A stretch of 64,000 bases of DNA from Ruminococcus sp. AM36-2AA (GCF_003461955.1 NZ_QTYB01000012.1:1-64000); one strand, 5' to 3'; numbered from the stretch's first letter, positions 26,889 through 37,367 are shown. The notes: generated by a model not told the origin, from the sequence alone. A program made the numbers and translations.

Positions 26889-28220
26889 ATGAAAGATCTG
26901 ACAAAGGGGAAACCTTCCACGCTGATCCTGTCCTTTGCACTTCCTGTATTTCTGGGAAATCTTCTGCAGCTGACGTACAGCCTGGCAGATACCAGGATCG
27001 TGGGAAGTTTTCTGAAAGAAGATGCGCTGGCAGCTGTAGGGGCTACCAGTCCTTTGAGCGGCCTGATCATCGGATTTCTGATGGGCCTTGCAAATGGGTT
27101 TGCCATAGTAACTGCACAGAAATTTGGCACCGGAAATCGAGAGGAAGTGAGAAAATCGTTTGCATTGTCTCTTTTGATGGGCAGTGTGATCTCTCTGGCC
27201 CTGACCGTTCTGGGACTTTTGTTTCTTCATCCGATCCTGGGATTTTTAAATGTGCCGGATCGTCTGGTGGGAACTGCCAGAGCATATATTTTTATTATTA
27301 TCGCAGGCATGCTGACAACATTTCTTTATGATACCTGTGCGGCATCGCTGCGTGCGTTGGGAGATACGGTGACACCGCTTGTGATCTTGGCGGTGTCTGT
27401 GACTTTAAATATCGCAGGAGATCTGTTCTTTATCCTGGTGATAAAAGCAGGCGTACAGGGAGCAGCCATTGCCACAGTACTCTCACAGACTTTGGCGTTT
27501 CTTGTATGCTGGTTTTATATGATCCGCAGATATGAGATCCTCCGGCTGAAAAAAGAGGATTTTACAGGATTGGACAGAAATATGATGAAAAATATGCTGA
27601 GTTCCGGCTTGTCCATGGGATTTGTAAGTTCTCTTGTAAATCTTGGTACTCTGGCGCTGCAGACTTCCATCAACCGTCTGGGAAGAGATATCATCGTGGC
27701 CCATACAGCGGCCCGCAAGATCACGGAGATGTTTATGATCATGTTTGGTGTGTTTGGGCAGACGATGGCGATCTTCTGCGGGCAGAATGCCGGGGCAGGG
27801 CGGATGGACCGCGTGCGCCATGGAATCGGCCTGGCAGTTCTGTATACCTGTATCTGGTCTGTGATGACAGTGATCTTCAGTTTTACTATTGGAAAACAGC
27901 TGATATATCTGGTTACAGGAAGCCGGAACGAGACTGTGATCCTCAATGCAACGAATTATCTTAAATTTGATACGGTTTTTTATTTCGTAACGGCTGTGAT
28001 CAGTGTCCTTCGAAATGCCATGCAGGGATTGGGAGAAACGGTGATCCCTCTTGTTTCCAGTGCAATGGAGATGATCGGAAAAGTAGTGATCGCGGTGACG
28101 CTGGTACCGCTTTTGGGATATACCGGTGTGATCGTGGCAGAACCTATTGTGTGGATCATTATGGTGATCCCGCTGATCGTGAAGATCTTTAAGATGCCGG
28201 AATTAAAGAAAACAGCCTGA
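26889..28220 (+). CDS. MATE-family efflux transporter
   Basis: A 443-residue, twelve-helix MATE exporter, full length. It begins with the family pattern KGKPSTLILSFALPVFLGNLLQLTYSLADTRIVG and contains QNAGAGRMDRVRHG at the domain link. It starts 12 bases after the RelA/SpoT-domain gene with GAGGGAGG as ribosome-binding site, so the two are co-translated. Substrates are probably cationic compounds or drugs, but this cannot be read here. Confidence 0.9.
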   Translation: MKDLTKGKPSTLILSFALPVFLGNLLQLTYSLADTRIVGSFLKEDALAAVGATSPLSGLIIGFLMGLANGFAIVTAQKFGTGNREEVRKSFALSLLMGSVISLALTVLGLLFLHPILGFLNVPDRLVGTARAYIFIIIAGMLTTFLYDTCAASLRALGDTVTPLVILAVSVTLNIAGDLFFILVIKAGVQGAAIATVLSQTLAFLVCWFYMIRRYEILRLKKEDFTGLDRNMMKNMLSSGLSMGFVSSLVNLGTLALQTSINRLGRDIIVAHTAARKITEMFMIMFGVFGQTMAIFCGQNAGAGRMDRVRHGIGLAVLYTCIWSVMTVIFSFTIGKQLIYLVTGSRNETVILNATNYLKFDTVFYFVTAVISVLRNAMQGLGETVIPLVSSAMEMIGKVVIAVTLVPLLGYTGVIVAEPIVWIIMVIPLIVKIFKMPELKKTA

Positions 28221-28282
28221 GAGATCAGAAGATCAGATCAAAAAGAGCCACGTAAAAAATATAGTATATAAAAGTATAGTAT

Positions 28283-28364
28283 AAAAAAGCACATTGCATG
28301 GAGTAAAGCGTCACCCAAACGTCTGACTTTGGGGTGTGGTTTAACCATGGCAATGTGCTTTTTT
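28283..28364. terminator. Bidirectional terminator between convergent genes
   Basis: AAAAAAGCACATTGCATGG pairs with CCATGGCAATGTGCTTTTTT, and an inner CACCCAAA/TTTGGGGTG stem extends it. It has T runs on both strands and lies between the MATE gene (+) and the DUF2798-like gene (-). Confidence 0.8.
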
Positions 28365-28439
28365 ACTGGATAAACTGCGAAGCATTTATTCGAGTTGGAG
28401 CTGCGCAGTGAATGCGGATTGAGAGTATCCGCCTGACCT

Positions 28440-28931
28440 TTACATATTTGGTGCGGTTTCTTTTGAATCCTCTTTCTCAGGAAAGATATGTCTGAAAATA
28501 AAACGTACGATCGGGCCTGCATAGATCAGCTGCCAGAAAAATGCAACAGGAAAGTTCATAAAAGTTGTCTGAAGCCAGACTGCGATAAACTGATTTCCTG
28601 CATGTTTAAAGAAAAGAGTTGCAAAAAAGCTCATCAGCGGACACATAAAGGCAACAGAGGCAACAGAAATTGCAAGAATCATACTGAATGGATGACAGTT
28701 ACGAAAATTTACCATGCGGTTCGCGCAGGCAAAGGCAAGTTTGGATACAAGGAAGAAATCAAGGACAAAGGCGATCGGTCCCATAAAAGTCAGCTCGCGA
28801 AAAGCGGAGAGGAACACGCTGTTTGTCATTGCTCCGGTATTCAGTACAATGTTGTAACAGATCATGGCGTAAACCATGAAAAATACCATGATGATAGTAA
28901 AGATGACTTCCTGAAATTTGTTTTTTGGCAT
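28440..28931 (-). CDS. Four-helix membrane protein, DUF2798-like
   Basis: A 163-residue protein with four hydrophobic helices arranged as two similar halves: each has a long helix, a polar stretch with Asn/Met, and a second helix ending near conserved Phe/Pro. This resembles a tandem DUF2798 protein, a family of unknown function. The start at 28931 has AAAGGAGG nine bases before it; a longer in-frame version has none. It is transcribed away from enolase. Confidence 0.7.
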   Translation of the reverse strand: MPKNKFQEVIFTIIMVFFMVYAMICYNIVLNTGAMTNSVFLSAFRELTFMGPIAFVLDFFLVSKLAFACANRMVNFRNCHPFSMILAISVASVAFMCPLMSFFATLFFKHAGNQFIAVWLQTTFMNFPVAFFWQLIYAGPIVRFIFRHIFPEKEDSKETAPNM

Positions 28932-29153
28932 AAAAAATCCTCCTTTAAAATGATTAAGTGATAATGTAAAACCGTAAAGCATGTGTTGTTCGTTAATCAT
29001 TCAGGAGAATGTGCGTTTCCAATATATGACAGGATTTTGCCATAAACCATATTCAGTTTTTATTTCGGCGATTATATTATCATAATCTGCAAAGCCTTGT
29101 CAATACGTAAAATTCTCGCATTTCTGTTAAATATTCTGAAAATATTGACGAAA

Positions 29154-29205
29154 TAGTCGGGCGGACATTCGTAACTCAGCAGGGGACTTTCTTGATTCGA
29201 TTAAA
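29154..29205 (+). repeat. 52-nt dispersed repeat, copy 1
   Basis: This stretch aligns without gaps to the minus strand of 63644-63695, with 43 of 52 positions the same by my count. The shared core is GCAGGGGACTT and CTTGATTCG. Read in one frame both copies give xDIRNxAGDFLDS(I/V)K, and most differences fall at third codon positions, yet here the frame has no start codon and a stop follows at 29206. Confidence 0.7.
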
Positions 29206-30689
<1,484 letters not shown>

Positions 30690-30721
30690 CAGACCTTTCA
30701 TATAAAATCAGCCAGGAGTAC

Positions 30722-30765
30722 ACCGGGGCCGGAACAGAATTTCTTCTGTATCGGCCCCGGTTTTT
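30722..30765 (+). terminator. Enolase terminator
   Basis: ACCGGGGCCG pairs with CGGCCCCGGT and is followed by TTTTT. A strong GC-rich stem. Confidence 0.9.
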
Positions 30766-30818
30766 GAGCTTTTTTTAAAAAGATGTGTTCAGACGCATTT
30801 TTTTGGAAAAAAATAAGG

Positions 30819-30847
30819 TTGCCAGAATTGTAAAAATGGTATATTAT
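30819..30847 (+). promoter_or_regulatory. Candidate promoter of the Wzm/Wzt-type ABC genes
   Basis: TTGCCA (30819-30824), 17 bp, TATTAT (30842-30847), about 40 bases before the gene start. Confidence 0.55.
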
Positions 30848-30895
30848 GTTTAACAGCCATGTGAACAAAGAAAAAAATTGAATATTGGAGATGCT

Positions 30896-31672
30896 ATGAA
30901 AGAATACGTAAATACTTTTATGCATTACAGGTTTCTTCTGAGAGAACTTGTAAAAAAAGGAATCAAACTGAAGTACAGACGTTCTTATCTTGGTATTATA
31001 TGGTCCCTGTTGGAACCTCTTCTTACCATGATGGTACTGACGATCGTATTCGGTACTCTGTTTGGAAACAAAGACAAGACATTCCCTGTATATATCCTGA
31101 CAGGCCGTCTGCTGTACAGCTACTATTCAAGTTCGACGACACGCGCACTGAAATCAGTCCGGGCGAATGCGGCGATGATCAAGAAAGTTTATGTGCCGAA
31201 GTATATTTATCCGCTGTCAAGTGTACTTTATAATTATGTAATTTTTCTGATCTCACTGATCGTGCTGGCTATCGTTGCAGTCGTACAGGGAATCCAGCCT
31301 ACAATTTATATGCTGCAGATCCCAATCGCACTGATCCTGGTTCTTCTGCTTTCTTATGGATGTGGAATGATTCTTGCGACGATCGGAGTATTTTTCAGGG
31401 ATATGGAATATCTTTGGTCAGTAGCACTGATGATCATTATGTATACCTGTGCGATCTTTTACTATCCTTCCAGACTTTTAAAGAGTGGATTTGCATGGAT
31501 ACTGAAATTTAATCCGCTGTATTGTATTATCAGTATTTTCCGTTCAGCCATGTTTGGCGAGATGATGAATATGCACTATTTTGCTTATGCGCTTATATTC
31601 AGTCTGGTTGCAATCGTAGTTGGAATGATCTGTTTCAAAAAGAAGCAGGATGACTTTATACTTTATATATAA
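30896..31672 (+). CDS. ABC-2 type polysaccharide/teichoic acid exporter permease (Wzm/TagG-like)
   Basis: A 258-residue membrane protein with six helices and the cytoplasmic N-terminal motif LVKKGIKLKYRRSYLGIIWSLLEPLLTM, the hallmark of the Wzm/TagG family. It forms the channel of an exporter for surface polysaccharide or teichoic acid. The ATG at 30896 has TTGGAG seven bases upstream. The ATPase gene follows after 23 bases. No glycosyltransferase, polymerase or other cell-surface gene is in the neighbourhood, so the exported glycan cannot be named. Confidence 0.9.
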   Translation: MKEYVNTFMHYRFLLRELVKKGIKLKYRRSYLGIIWSLLEPLLTMMVLTIVFGTLFGNKDKTFPVYILTGRLLYSYYSSSTTRALKSVRANAAMIKKVYVPKYIYPLSSVLYNYVIFLISLIVLAIVAVVQGIQPTIYMLQIPIALILVLLLSYGCGMILATIGVFFRDMEYLWSVALMIIMYTCAIFYYPSRLLKSGFAWILKFNPLYCIISIFRSAMFGEMMNMHYFAYALIFSLVAIVVGMICFKKKQDDFILYI

Positions 31673-31695
31673 TTGCGGATTTACAGGAGAGAAAA

Positions 31696-32433
31696 ATGGG
31701 AAAACCGGCAGTTGTAGTAGACAATGTAAGTATGAAATTTAATCTCAGTAAAGAAAAGGTCGATAACCTGAAAGACTATCTGATTAAATTCATAAAAAAA
31801 GAAATTAAATATAATGAATTCTGGGCTCTTCAGAATGTGAATTTTGAGGTGCAGAAGGGAGACCGTGTTGGTATCCTGGGACTGAACGGAGCTGGAAAAA
31901 GTACTCTGCTTAAAGTGATCGCAGGTGTATTCAAACCTACGGAAGGTAAAGTTATCAAAAACGGAAGACTGGTTCCTCTTCTTGAACTTGGAGCCGGCTT
32001 TGATCCACAGTATACCGGACGTGAGAATATTTATCTTTACGGAGCAATGCTTGGATATTCCAAGAGTTTCATTGAAGAGAAATTTGATGAGATTGTTGAA
32101 TTTTCAGAGTTGAAGGAATTCATTGATGTACCGATCAAGAACTATTCTTCCGGTATGAAAGCAAGACTTGGATTTTCCATCGCAACACTGGTGTCACCGG
32201 ATATCCTGATCCTGGATGAGGTACTTTCCGTAGGAGATGCCAAATTCCGGAAAAAGAGTGAGAAAAAAGTTCTCAGTATGTTCGACAAAGGCGTCACCGT
32301 TTTGTTTGTCTCACATTCTCTGCAGCAGGTACAGCGCCTCTGCAACAAAGCGATGATCCTTGAAAAAGGAAAACTGATCGCATATGGTGACATTGATGAG
32401 ATTTCCGAGCAGTATGAGAAAATGATCGATTAA
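31696..32433 (+). CDS. ABC exporter ATPase (Wzt/TagH-like, without C-terminal sugar-binding domain)
   Basis: A 245-residue ATPase. Walker A is GILGLNGAGKST, the signature YSSGMKARLGFS and Walker B ILILDEVLSVGD. The sequence VPLLELGAGFDPQYTGRENIYLYGAMLGYS is typical of the Wzt/TagH branch. It lacks the extra C-terminal domain that some Wzt proteins use to recognise the glycan end. Partner of the permease at 30896. Confidence 0.92.
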   Translation: MGKPAVVVDNVSMKFNLSKEKVDNLKDYLIKFIKKEIKYNEFWALQNVNFEVQKGDRVGILGLNGAGKSTLLKVIAGVFKPTEGKVIKNGRLVPLLELGAGFDPQYTGRENIYLYGAMLGYSKSFIEEKFDEIVEFSELKEFIDVPIKNYSSGMKARLGFSIATLVSPDILILDEVLSVGDAKFRKKSEKKVLSMFDKGVTVLFVSHSLQQVQRLCNKAMILEKGKLIAYGDIDEISEQYEKMID

Positions 32434-32474
32434 CAGAAACAGGAAAACTTCAGGCAGATGCCCGAAAAATGGCG

Positions 32475-32520
32475 ATAGCCAGACAATTTGCGGAAATAAT
32501 GCAAATGTCTGGCTATTGTG
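32475..32520 (+). terminator. Strong hairpin between the exporter and larB
   Basis: ATAGCCAGACAATTTGC (32475-32491) pairs with GCAAATGTCTGGCTAT (32501-32516) with one bulged A. The following TGTGTTATT is only partly T-rich, so either a weak terminator or another regulatory hairpin. Confidence 0.5.
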
Positions 32521-32553
32521 TTATTATACTATGGAAGAACAGGGAAGTAAAAA

Positions 32554-33297
32554 ATGACATTACAGCAGATTCTTGAAGAAGTAAAGAATGGCCAGCTCTC
32601 TGTGGAGCATGCAGAGAACCTTCTGAAAAAAGAAGGATATGAGGAAATGGATTATGCGAAGCTGGATACTACCCGAAAAGAACGGACCGGTTTTGCGGAA
32701 GTGGTTTACTGTGCAAGAAAAGCAGATGAACATCTTTTGAATATTTACCAGAAACTTTATGAGGAAGACGGAGAAGTGTTTGGAACAAGGGCGTCCAGGC
32801 ATCAGTATGAACTGGTAAAGAGCATCCTTCCTCAGGTGGTTTATGATCCGGTTTCCGGAATTTTGAAGATTGAAAAAGAAAAAGAACATATTGGAAAAAT
32901 TGCAGTGTGTACAGCCGGAACTGCAGATATTTCCGTTGCGGAGGAAGCAGCCCAGACAGCAGAGTATTTCGGTACCCACGTGGAACGGATCTATGATGTG
33001 GGGGTCAGTGGTATGCACAGGCTTTTTTCCAGATTGGATACCATCCAGGAGGCCAACTGTGTGGTTGCGGTAGCCGGAATGGAGGGAGCGCTGGCAAGCG
33101 TGATGGGGGGACTTGTGAAACGCCCGGTGATCGCAGTACCTACTTCTGTAGGATATGGAGCCAGCTTCCATGGGCTGTCAGCACTTCTGACCATGATCAA
33201 TTCCTGTGCCAACGGAATTGCGGTAGTAAACATTGACAACGGATTTGGAGCCGGATATCTGGCAACCCAGATCAATCGGCTTGCGGAGGGAAAATAG
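32554..33297 (+). CDS. larB: LarB, nickel-pincer cofactor carboxylase
   Basis: A 247-residue protein. The C-terminal two thirds have the AIR-carboxylase fold seen in PurE: GKIAVCTAGTADISVAEEAAQTAEYFG, then AVAGMEGALASVMGGLVKRPVIAVPTSVGYGASFHG. LarB carboxylates and hydrolyses nicotinic acid adenine dinucleotide, the first step to the nickel-pincer nucleotide of lactate racemase and related enzymes. It stops directly before the start of larC (TAG-ATG). Neither larE nor larA was found in the window. Confidence 0.93.
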   Translation: MTLQQILEEVKNGQLSVEHAENLLKKEGYEEMDYAKLDTTRKERTGFAEVVYCARKADEHLLNIYQKLYEEDGEVFGTRASRHQYELVKSILPQVVYDPVSGILKIEKEKEHIGKIAVCTAGTADISVAEEAAQTAEYFGTHVERIYDVGVSGMHRLFSRLDTIQEANCVVAVAGMEGALASVMGGLVKRPVIAVPTSVGYGASFHGLSALLTMINSCANGIAVVNIDNGFGAGYLATQINRLAEGK

Positions 33298-34680
33298 ATG
33301 AAAAACAAATTATATCTGGAGTGTACCTCCGGGATCAGTGGAGATATGACCGTTGCGGCACTTCTTGATCTGGGTGCAGACAGAGAAAAGCTGGAGCGAG
33401 CGCTTAAAAGCCTTCCGGTAAAAGGCTTCGATATAAAGATCAGCCGAGTGGTAAAATCCGGGATCGACGCCTGTGATTTTGATGTGCTTCTTGATCAGGA
33501 ACATGAGAATCACGATCATGATATGGAATATCTGCACGGACATCATGGGAATTCTCACGGCCATGAAGGACATCATCATGAACATGGTCATGACACCCTG
33601 GATGTGTATGAGCATACCCATTTTCATGAACATCGTGTGCAGGAAGCTCATGTAAACAGTCATACACATACAGAAACGATGCATTCCAACCGCGGTCATC
33701 ACCACCACGAACACCGCGGCCTTAATGAAATCATGGAGATCATCGACCATGCAGATATGACAGACCGTGCGAGATCCTATGCGAAAAAAATCTTCACCAT
33801 CCTGGCCCATGCAGAGGCGAAAGCCCATAATGTACCGGAAGATCAGGTGCATTTCCATGAAGTGGGGGCAGTGGATTCCATTGTGGATATTCTTTCAGTT
33901 GCAATCTGCATGGATGATCTGGATGTGGAGGAAGTAATCGTTCCAAGACTCTGTGAGGGAAGCGGAACCATTCGCTGCCAGCATGGAATCCTTCCGGTTC
34001 CGGTGCCTGCAGTCAGCAACATTGTAAGTGCCCATCATCTGAAACTGCATATCACGCCGGTACAGGGCGAGCTGGTAACGCCTACCGGAGCAGCCATTGT
34101 GGCAGCATTCCTTACATCAGAAAAACTGCCGGAAGATTTTACCGTGGAAAAGATCGGCATCGGAGCCGGCAAGCGCCAGTACGAATGTCCGGGAATCCTC
34201 CGTGCCATGCTGATCCGGAAATCCGGGGATGATTCAGGAACGGATGTCTCCACGGAAACAGACACCATCGTGAAGCTGGAATCTAACATTGATGACTGTA
34301 CAGGAGAAACCCTGGGTTATGTTATGGAATGCCTGTATGGGGCAGGAGCCAGAGAAGCCAATTACATGCCGGTATTTATGAAAAAAAACCGCCCGGCATG
34401 GCTGCTTACCGTTCTCTGCAAAAAAGAGCAGATTCCGGCAATGGAGCAGATTATTTTCAGAGAAACGACGACCATCGGGATCCGCCGTCAGGAGATGGAG
34501 AGAACCATTCTGAAACGGGAAAAAAGAATGGTTACAACCCCTCTGGGGGAGGTAGAAGTAAAAGTCTGCACTTTTGATGGAAAGGAATATTTTTACCCGG
34601 AATACGAAAGTGTAAAAAAGCTCTGTAAAAAAACGGGGATGTCCTATAAGGAAGCATATCATATGGCTGTCCGGGGATGA
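33298..34680 (+). CDS. larC: LarC, nickel-pincer cofactor nickel-insertion protein
   Basis: A 460-residue LarC, which puts nickel into the pincer nucleotide. The N-terminus has the family pattern YLECTSGISGDMTVAALLDLGA, and FHEVGAVDSIVDI with ETTTIGIRR follow. Residues 68-141 form a His-rich insert with 26 His in 74 residues, probably a nickel store. In some lactobacilli LarC is made by ribosomal frameshifting between two frames; here one frame covers the whole protein. It is translationally coupled to larB. Confidence 0.94.
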   Translation: MKNKLYLECTSGISGDMTVAALLDLGADREKLERALKSLPVKGFDIKISRVVKSGIDACDFDVLLDQEHENHDHDMEYLHGHHGNSHGHEGHHHEHGHDTLDVYEHTHFHEHRVQEAHVNSHTHTETMHSNRGHHHHEHRGLNEIMEIIDHADMTDRARSYAKKIFTILAHAEAKAHNVPEDQVHFHEVGAVDSIVDILSVAICMDDLDVEEVIVPRLCEGSGTIRCQHGILPVPVPAVSNIVSAHHLKLHITPVQGELVTPTGAAIVAAFLTSEKLPEDFTVEKIGIGAGKRQYECPGILRAMLIRKSGDDSGTDVSTETDTIVKLESNIDDCTGETLGYVMECLYGAGAREANYMPVFMKKNRPAWLLTVLCKKEQIPAMEQIIFRETTTIGIRRQEMERTILKREKRMVTTPLGEVEVKVCTFDGKEYFYPEYESVKKLCKKTGMSYKEAYHMAVRG

Positions 34681-34718
34681 GGTTAAAATATCTGTTCATG
34701 GATAATACGGCTTACATA

Positions 34719-34747
34719 TTGACACATTTTCGAAAAAAATATATAAA
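34719..34747 (+). promoter_or_regulatory. Promoter of the first LacI-type regulator
   Basis: TTGACA (34719-34724), 17 bp, TATAAA (34742-34747). Downstream, ATGATCAT is a small palindrome that could be an autoregulatory site. Confidence 0.65.
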
Positions 34748-34818
34748 TGTATATAGAATGATCATTGTCGGAAAGAGAACGGCAGTGATACAGTAAGGCA
34801 GAAGCAGGAGAAGGATTT

Positions 34819-35847
34819 ATGGCGGTAACGATACAGCAGATTGCAGAACGGGCAGGGGTTTCCAGAGGAACCGTAGATCGGGCATTAAACCACAGAGGAC
34901 GGATCAATCCGGAGGTGGCAGAGAAGATCTGTCGTCTGGCGGACGAGATGGGATATGTACAGAAAGAACGGAAACGTTCCAGAACAGCCAAAGATGAAAG
35001 ACTGAAGATCGGAGTGGTGACACAGCTTGCCAGATCCTCTTTTATGCAGGAAGTAAACCGTGGTATTGAGAAAGCTTCCCAGGAACTGAAAGAAAAAGGA
35101 ATCCAGCTGATCCTGAAAGAAGGCCTTTCCGTTGATGAGGACGAACAGCTTCAGGCCATTGAAGAACTGGAACAGGAAGGAATCCGTGGCCTTGCGGTGA
35201 TGCCGGTGGACAGTGAGGCTGTCCGGGAGAAACTGAATGCTCTCATTGAAGAGAAGAATATTCCTGTGGTAACCTTTAACTCGGATATTGTAGGAACAAG
35301 AAGAGCCTGCTTTGTGGGAATGGATAACCGTAAGAGCGGACGTACCGCAGCGGGTCTCTTAGGAATGATGACAAGAGGAAGCGGAAAGATCCTGATCATT
35401 ACCGGATATTTCAGCAACCATGTTGACAATCAGCGTGTGGATGGGTTTGTGGAAGAAGCCAAGAAAGCGTTTCCGCATCTGGAGATCGCCGGGGTTCACG
35501 GAAGTTTTGACGAGGCGTCGGAAGTGGAGCATATTATCGAGAATGCCATGATGAGCACGTCCGGGATCAGCGGGATCCTGGTGGTATCCGGCGGCCAGGC
35601 TGGAGTGGGAAAAGCGTTTGATAAGCTCAGGCTGGACCGCCGTCCGTATGTTGTGATCTATGATCAGACACCGAAGAATGAAAAAGCACTGAAAAATGAT
35701 TCCGTGGATTTCCTCATCGATCAAAACGGATATGTCCAGGGCTATGAACCGCCCAGGATCCTGGCAGATATCCTGACCAAGGGACAGGAACCGGAACGGG
35801 AATTCCTTTTTACAGATATCAAGATCAAAACCAAATATAATCTGTGA
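34819..35847 (+). CDS. LacI-family regulator with periplasmic-binding-type sensor domain (copy 1)
   Basis: A 342-residue regulator. The DNA-binding part is TIQQIAERAGVSRGTVDRALNHRG, followed by a sugar-binding domain of the ribose-binding type (IGVVTQLARSSFMQEVNRGIEKA, VVTFNSDIVGTRRACFVGMDN). It closely resembles the regulator at 47572 over its whole length, so the two are paralogues on either side of the inositol genes. It lies about 470 bp before iolC and is a good candidate for control of the operator array there, though this is not proved by the sequence. Confidence 0.9.
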   Translation: MAVTIQQIAERAGVSRGTVDRALNHRGRINPEVAEKICRLADEMGYVQKERKRSRTAKDERLKIGVVTQLARSSFMQEVNRGIEKASQELKEKGIQLILKEGLSVDEDEQLQAIEELEQEGIRGLAVMPVDSEAVREKLNALIEEKNIPVVTFNSDIVGTRRACFVGMDNRKSGRTAAGLLGMMTRGSGKILIITGYFSNHVDNQRVDGFVEEAKKAFPHLEIAGVHGSFDEASEVEHIIENAMMSTSGISGILVVSGGQAGVGKAFDKLRLDRRPYVVIYDQTPKNEKALKNDSVDFLIDQNGYVQGYEPPRILADILTKGQEPEREFLFTDIKIKTKYNL

Positions 35848-35885
35848 TCGGGCCATCTGGCGAAAGATCACACGGAAAAATAAGA

Positions 35886-35917
35886 AAAGTCTGCAGAAAC
35901 TTGCAGGCTTTTTTTGC
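35886..35917 (+). terminator. Terminator of LacI copy 1
   Basis: AGTCTGCA pairs with TGCAGGCT (with G-U pairs) and is followed by seven T. Confidence 0.7.
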
Positions 35918-36038
35918 ATGGAAAGGACCTGCCCTGTTGTGTGCTATGGGGAATGCCATTGGAAATATTTGCAGTAAATATAAGCGAAAATTCTGACAAT
36001 GAGCCTATGAGGAACTGATAATATGGGGAATGTGTACT

Positions 36039-36270
36039 TTAAAAGCGTGCTATATGCGTGCTAAAATCTAAAGCACGTAAAAGCACGTAACAACAATAGC
36101 CACTTTCAACAAAATAAAACCACAGAAATTGTACAGAATAACAGAAAACAAAGAAAATGGAAAGAAGTACTTGCTCAATTTGAAAAAGAGTGCTATATTA
36201 ACACCATAAGGAACACGCAAGAAAGCACGCTGAAAAGGAATAAAAGCACGCAAAACAAAAAAGCACACAA
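36039..36270. promoter_or_regulatory. AGCACG operator array around the iolC promoter
   Basis: Half-sites of AGCACG(T/C) type recur: reversed copies AGCGTGCT (36044) and GCGTGCT (36056), forward copies AGCACGT (36072 and 36082), ACACGC (36213), AGCACGC (36224 and 36245) and AGCACAC (36262). A reversed AGTGCT overlaps the -10 near 36190. The first four make an extended dyad before the promoter; the last four lie after the start point. Several spacings are 10-12 or 21 bp, near whole helical turns. The rest of 35918-36314 is AT-rich with no gene. Confidence 0.65.
36171..36199 (+). promoter_or_regulatory. Promoter of iolCDB-adh
   Basis: TTGCTC (36171-36176), 17 bp, TATATT (36194-36199). It is surrounded by AGCACG-type half-sites, and the GTGCTATAT at its -10 is also found at 36048. 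Confidence 0.55.
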
Positions 36271-36314
36271 AAAAGAAGTAAAAAATAAACCATCAAACAA
36301 ACGGAGGTAAGATC

Positions 36315-37349
36315 ATGAAGTATATCGAATTTGATGAATCCAGACCAATGGACCTGGTACTCCTTGGAAGAGTTGCCATTGATTTCAACCCTGCTTACAA
36401 CGATCAGGTGAAAGAAGAGTTCAAACCCCTGAAGAAAGTACATATGTTTGAGAAATTTGTAGGAGGATCTCCTGCAAACATCGCTGTAGGTGTTACCAAA
36501 CATGGCCTGAAAGCAGGATTCATCGGAAAGGTTTCTGACGATCAGTTCGGTGAGTATGTAGTGGATTATTTCAATGAGAGAGGAATCGATACCTCACAGA
36601 TCACAAAGTGCACAAACGGAGAGAAACTGGGACTTACCTTTACCGAGATGCTTTCTCCGAAGGAAAGCAGCATCCTCATGTATCGTAACCGCATCGCAGA
36701 CCTGCAGCTTCATGTAGATGATATCCATGAGGACTACATCAAAAACGCAAAAGCGATCCTCATTTCAGGAACAGCTCTTGCAGAGAGTCCGTCCAGGGAA
36801 GCAGCCATCAAAGCAGTTATGCTTGCAAAGAAAGTAAATACAAAGATCATCTTTGATATCGATTACAGAGAATACAACTGGAAGAACGCAGATGAGATTT
36901 CCATCTACTATTCCATCGTAGCCAAGGAAGCCGACATCATTATGGGCTCCAGAGAAGAGTTCGACCTTACAGAGAAGCTGATCAAAGAAGGCATGACCGA
37001 TGAGGAGAGTGCAGCTTACTGGCAGTCAAAGAATGCAAAGATCGTTGTGATCAAACATGGTATGAAAGGTTCCACAGCATACACCATCGACGGACAGAAA
37101 TTCAGCATCAAGCCATTCCCGGTTGAGGCAAGAAAAGGCTTCGGCGGCGGTGACGGATACGGCTCCGGATTCCTGTATGGACTGTATCAGGGATGGGAGA
37201 TCATCGACTGTCTGGAGTTCGGTTCCGCAGAGGCATCCATGATGGTTAAGAGCAACAACTGCTCCGACTCCCTTCCGGGACCAGATGAAGTTCACGCATT
37301 CATTAAAGAAGAAAAAGAAAAATTCGGCGAAATGATCGCAAGAGTATAA
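36315..37349 (+). CDS. iolC: 5-dehydro-2-deoxygluconokinase
   Basis: A 344-residue PfkB-family kinase for 2-deoxy-5-keto-gluconate, fifth step of inositol breakdown. FVGGSPANIAVGVTKHGLKAGFIGKVSDDQFGEYV is the first PfkB signature and GGGDGYGSGFLYG the second, with the catalytic Asp. The ATG follows ACGGAGG. First gene of the left half of the inositol cluster; iolD starts 18 bases after its stop. Confidence 0.92.
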   Translation: MKYIEFDESRPMDLVLLGRVAIDFNPAYNDQVKEEFKPLKKVHMFEKFVGGSPANIAVGVTKHGLKAGFIGKVSDDQFGEYVVDYFNERGIDTSQITKCTNGEKLGLTFTEMLSPKESSILMYRNRIADLQLHVDDIHEDYIKNAKAILISGTALAESPSREAAIKAVMLAKKVNTKIIFDIDYREYNWKNADEISIYYSIVAKEADIIMGSREEFDLTEKLIKEGMTDEESAAYWQSKNAKIVVIKHGMKGSTAYTIDGQKFSIKPFPVEARKGFGGGDGYGSGFLYGLYQGWEIIDCLEFGSAEASMMVKSNNCSDSLPGPDEVHAFIKEEKEKFGEMIARV

Positions 37350-37367
37350 AGAAAAGGAGTGGAAAAA

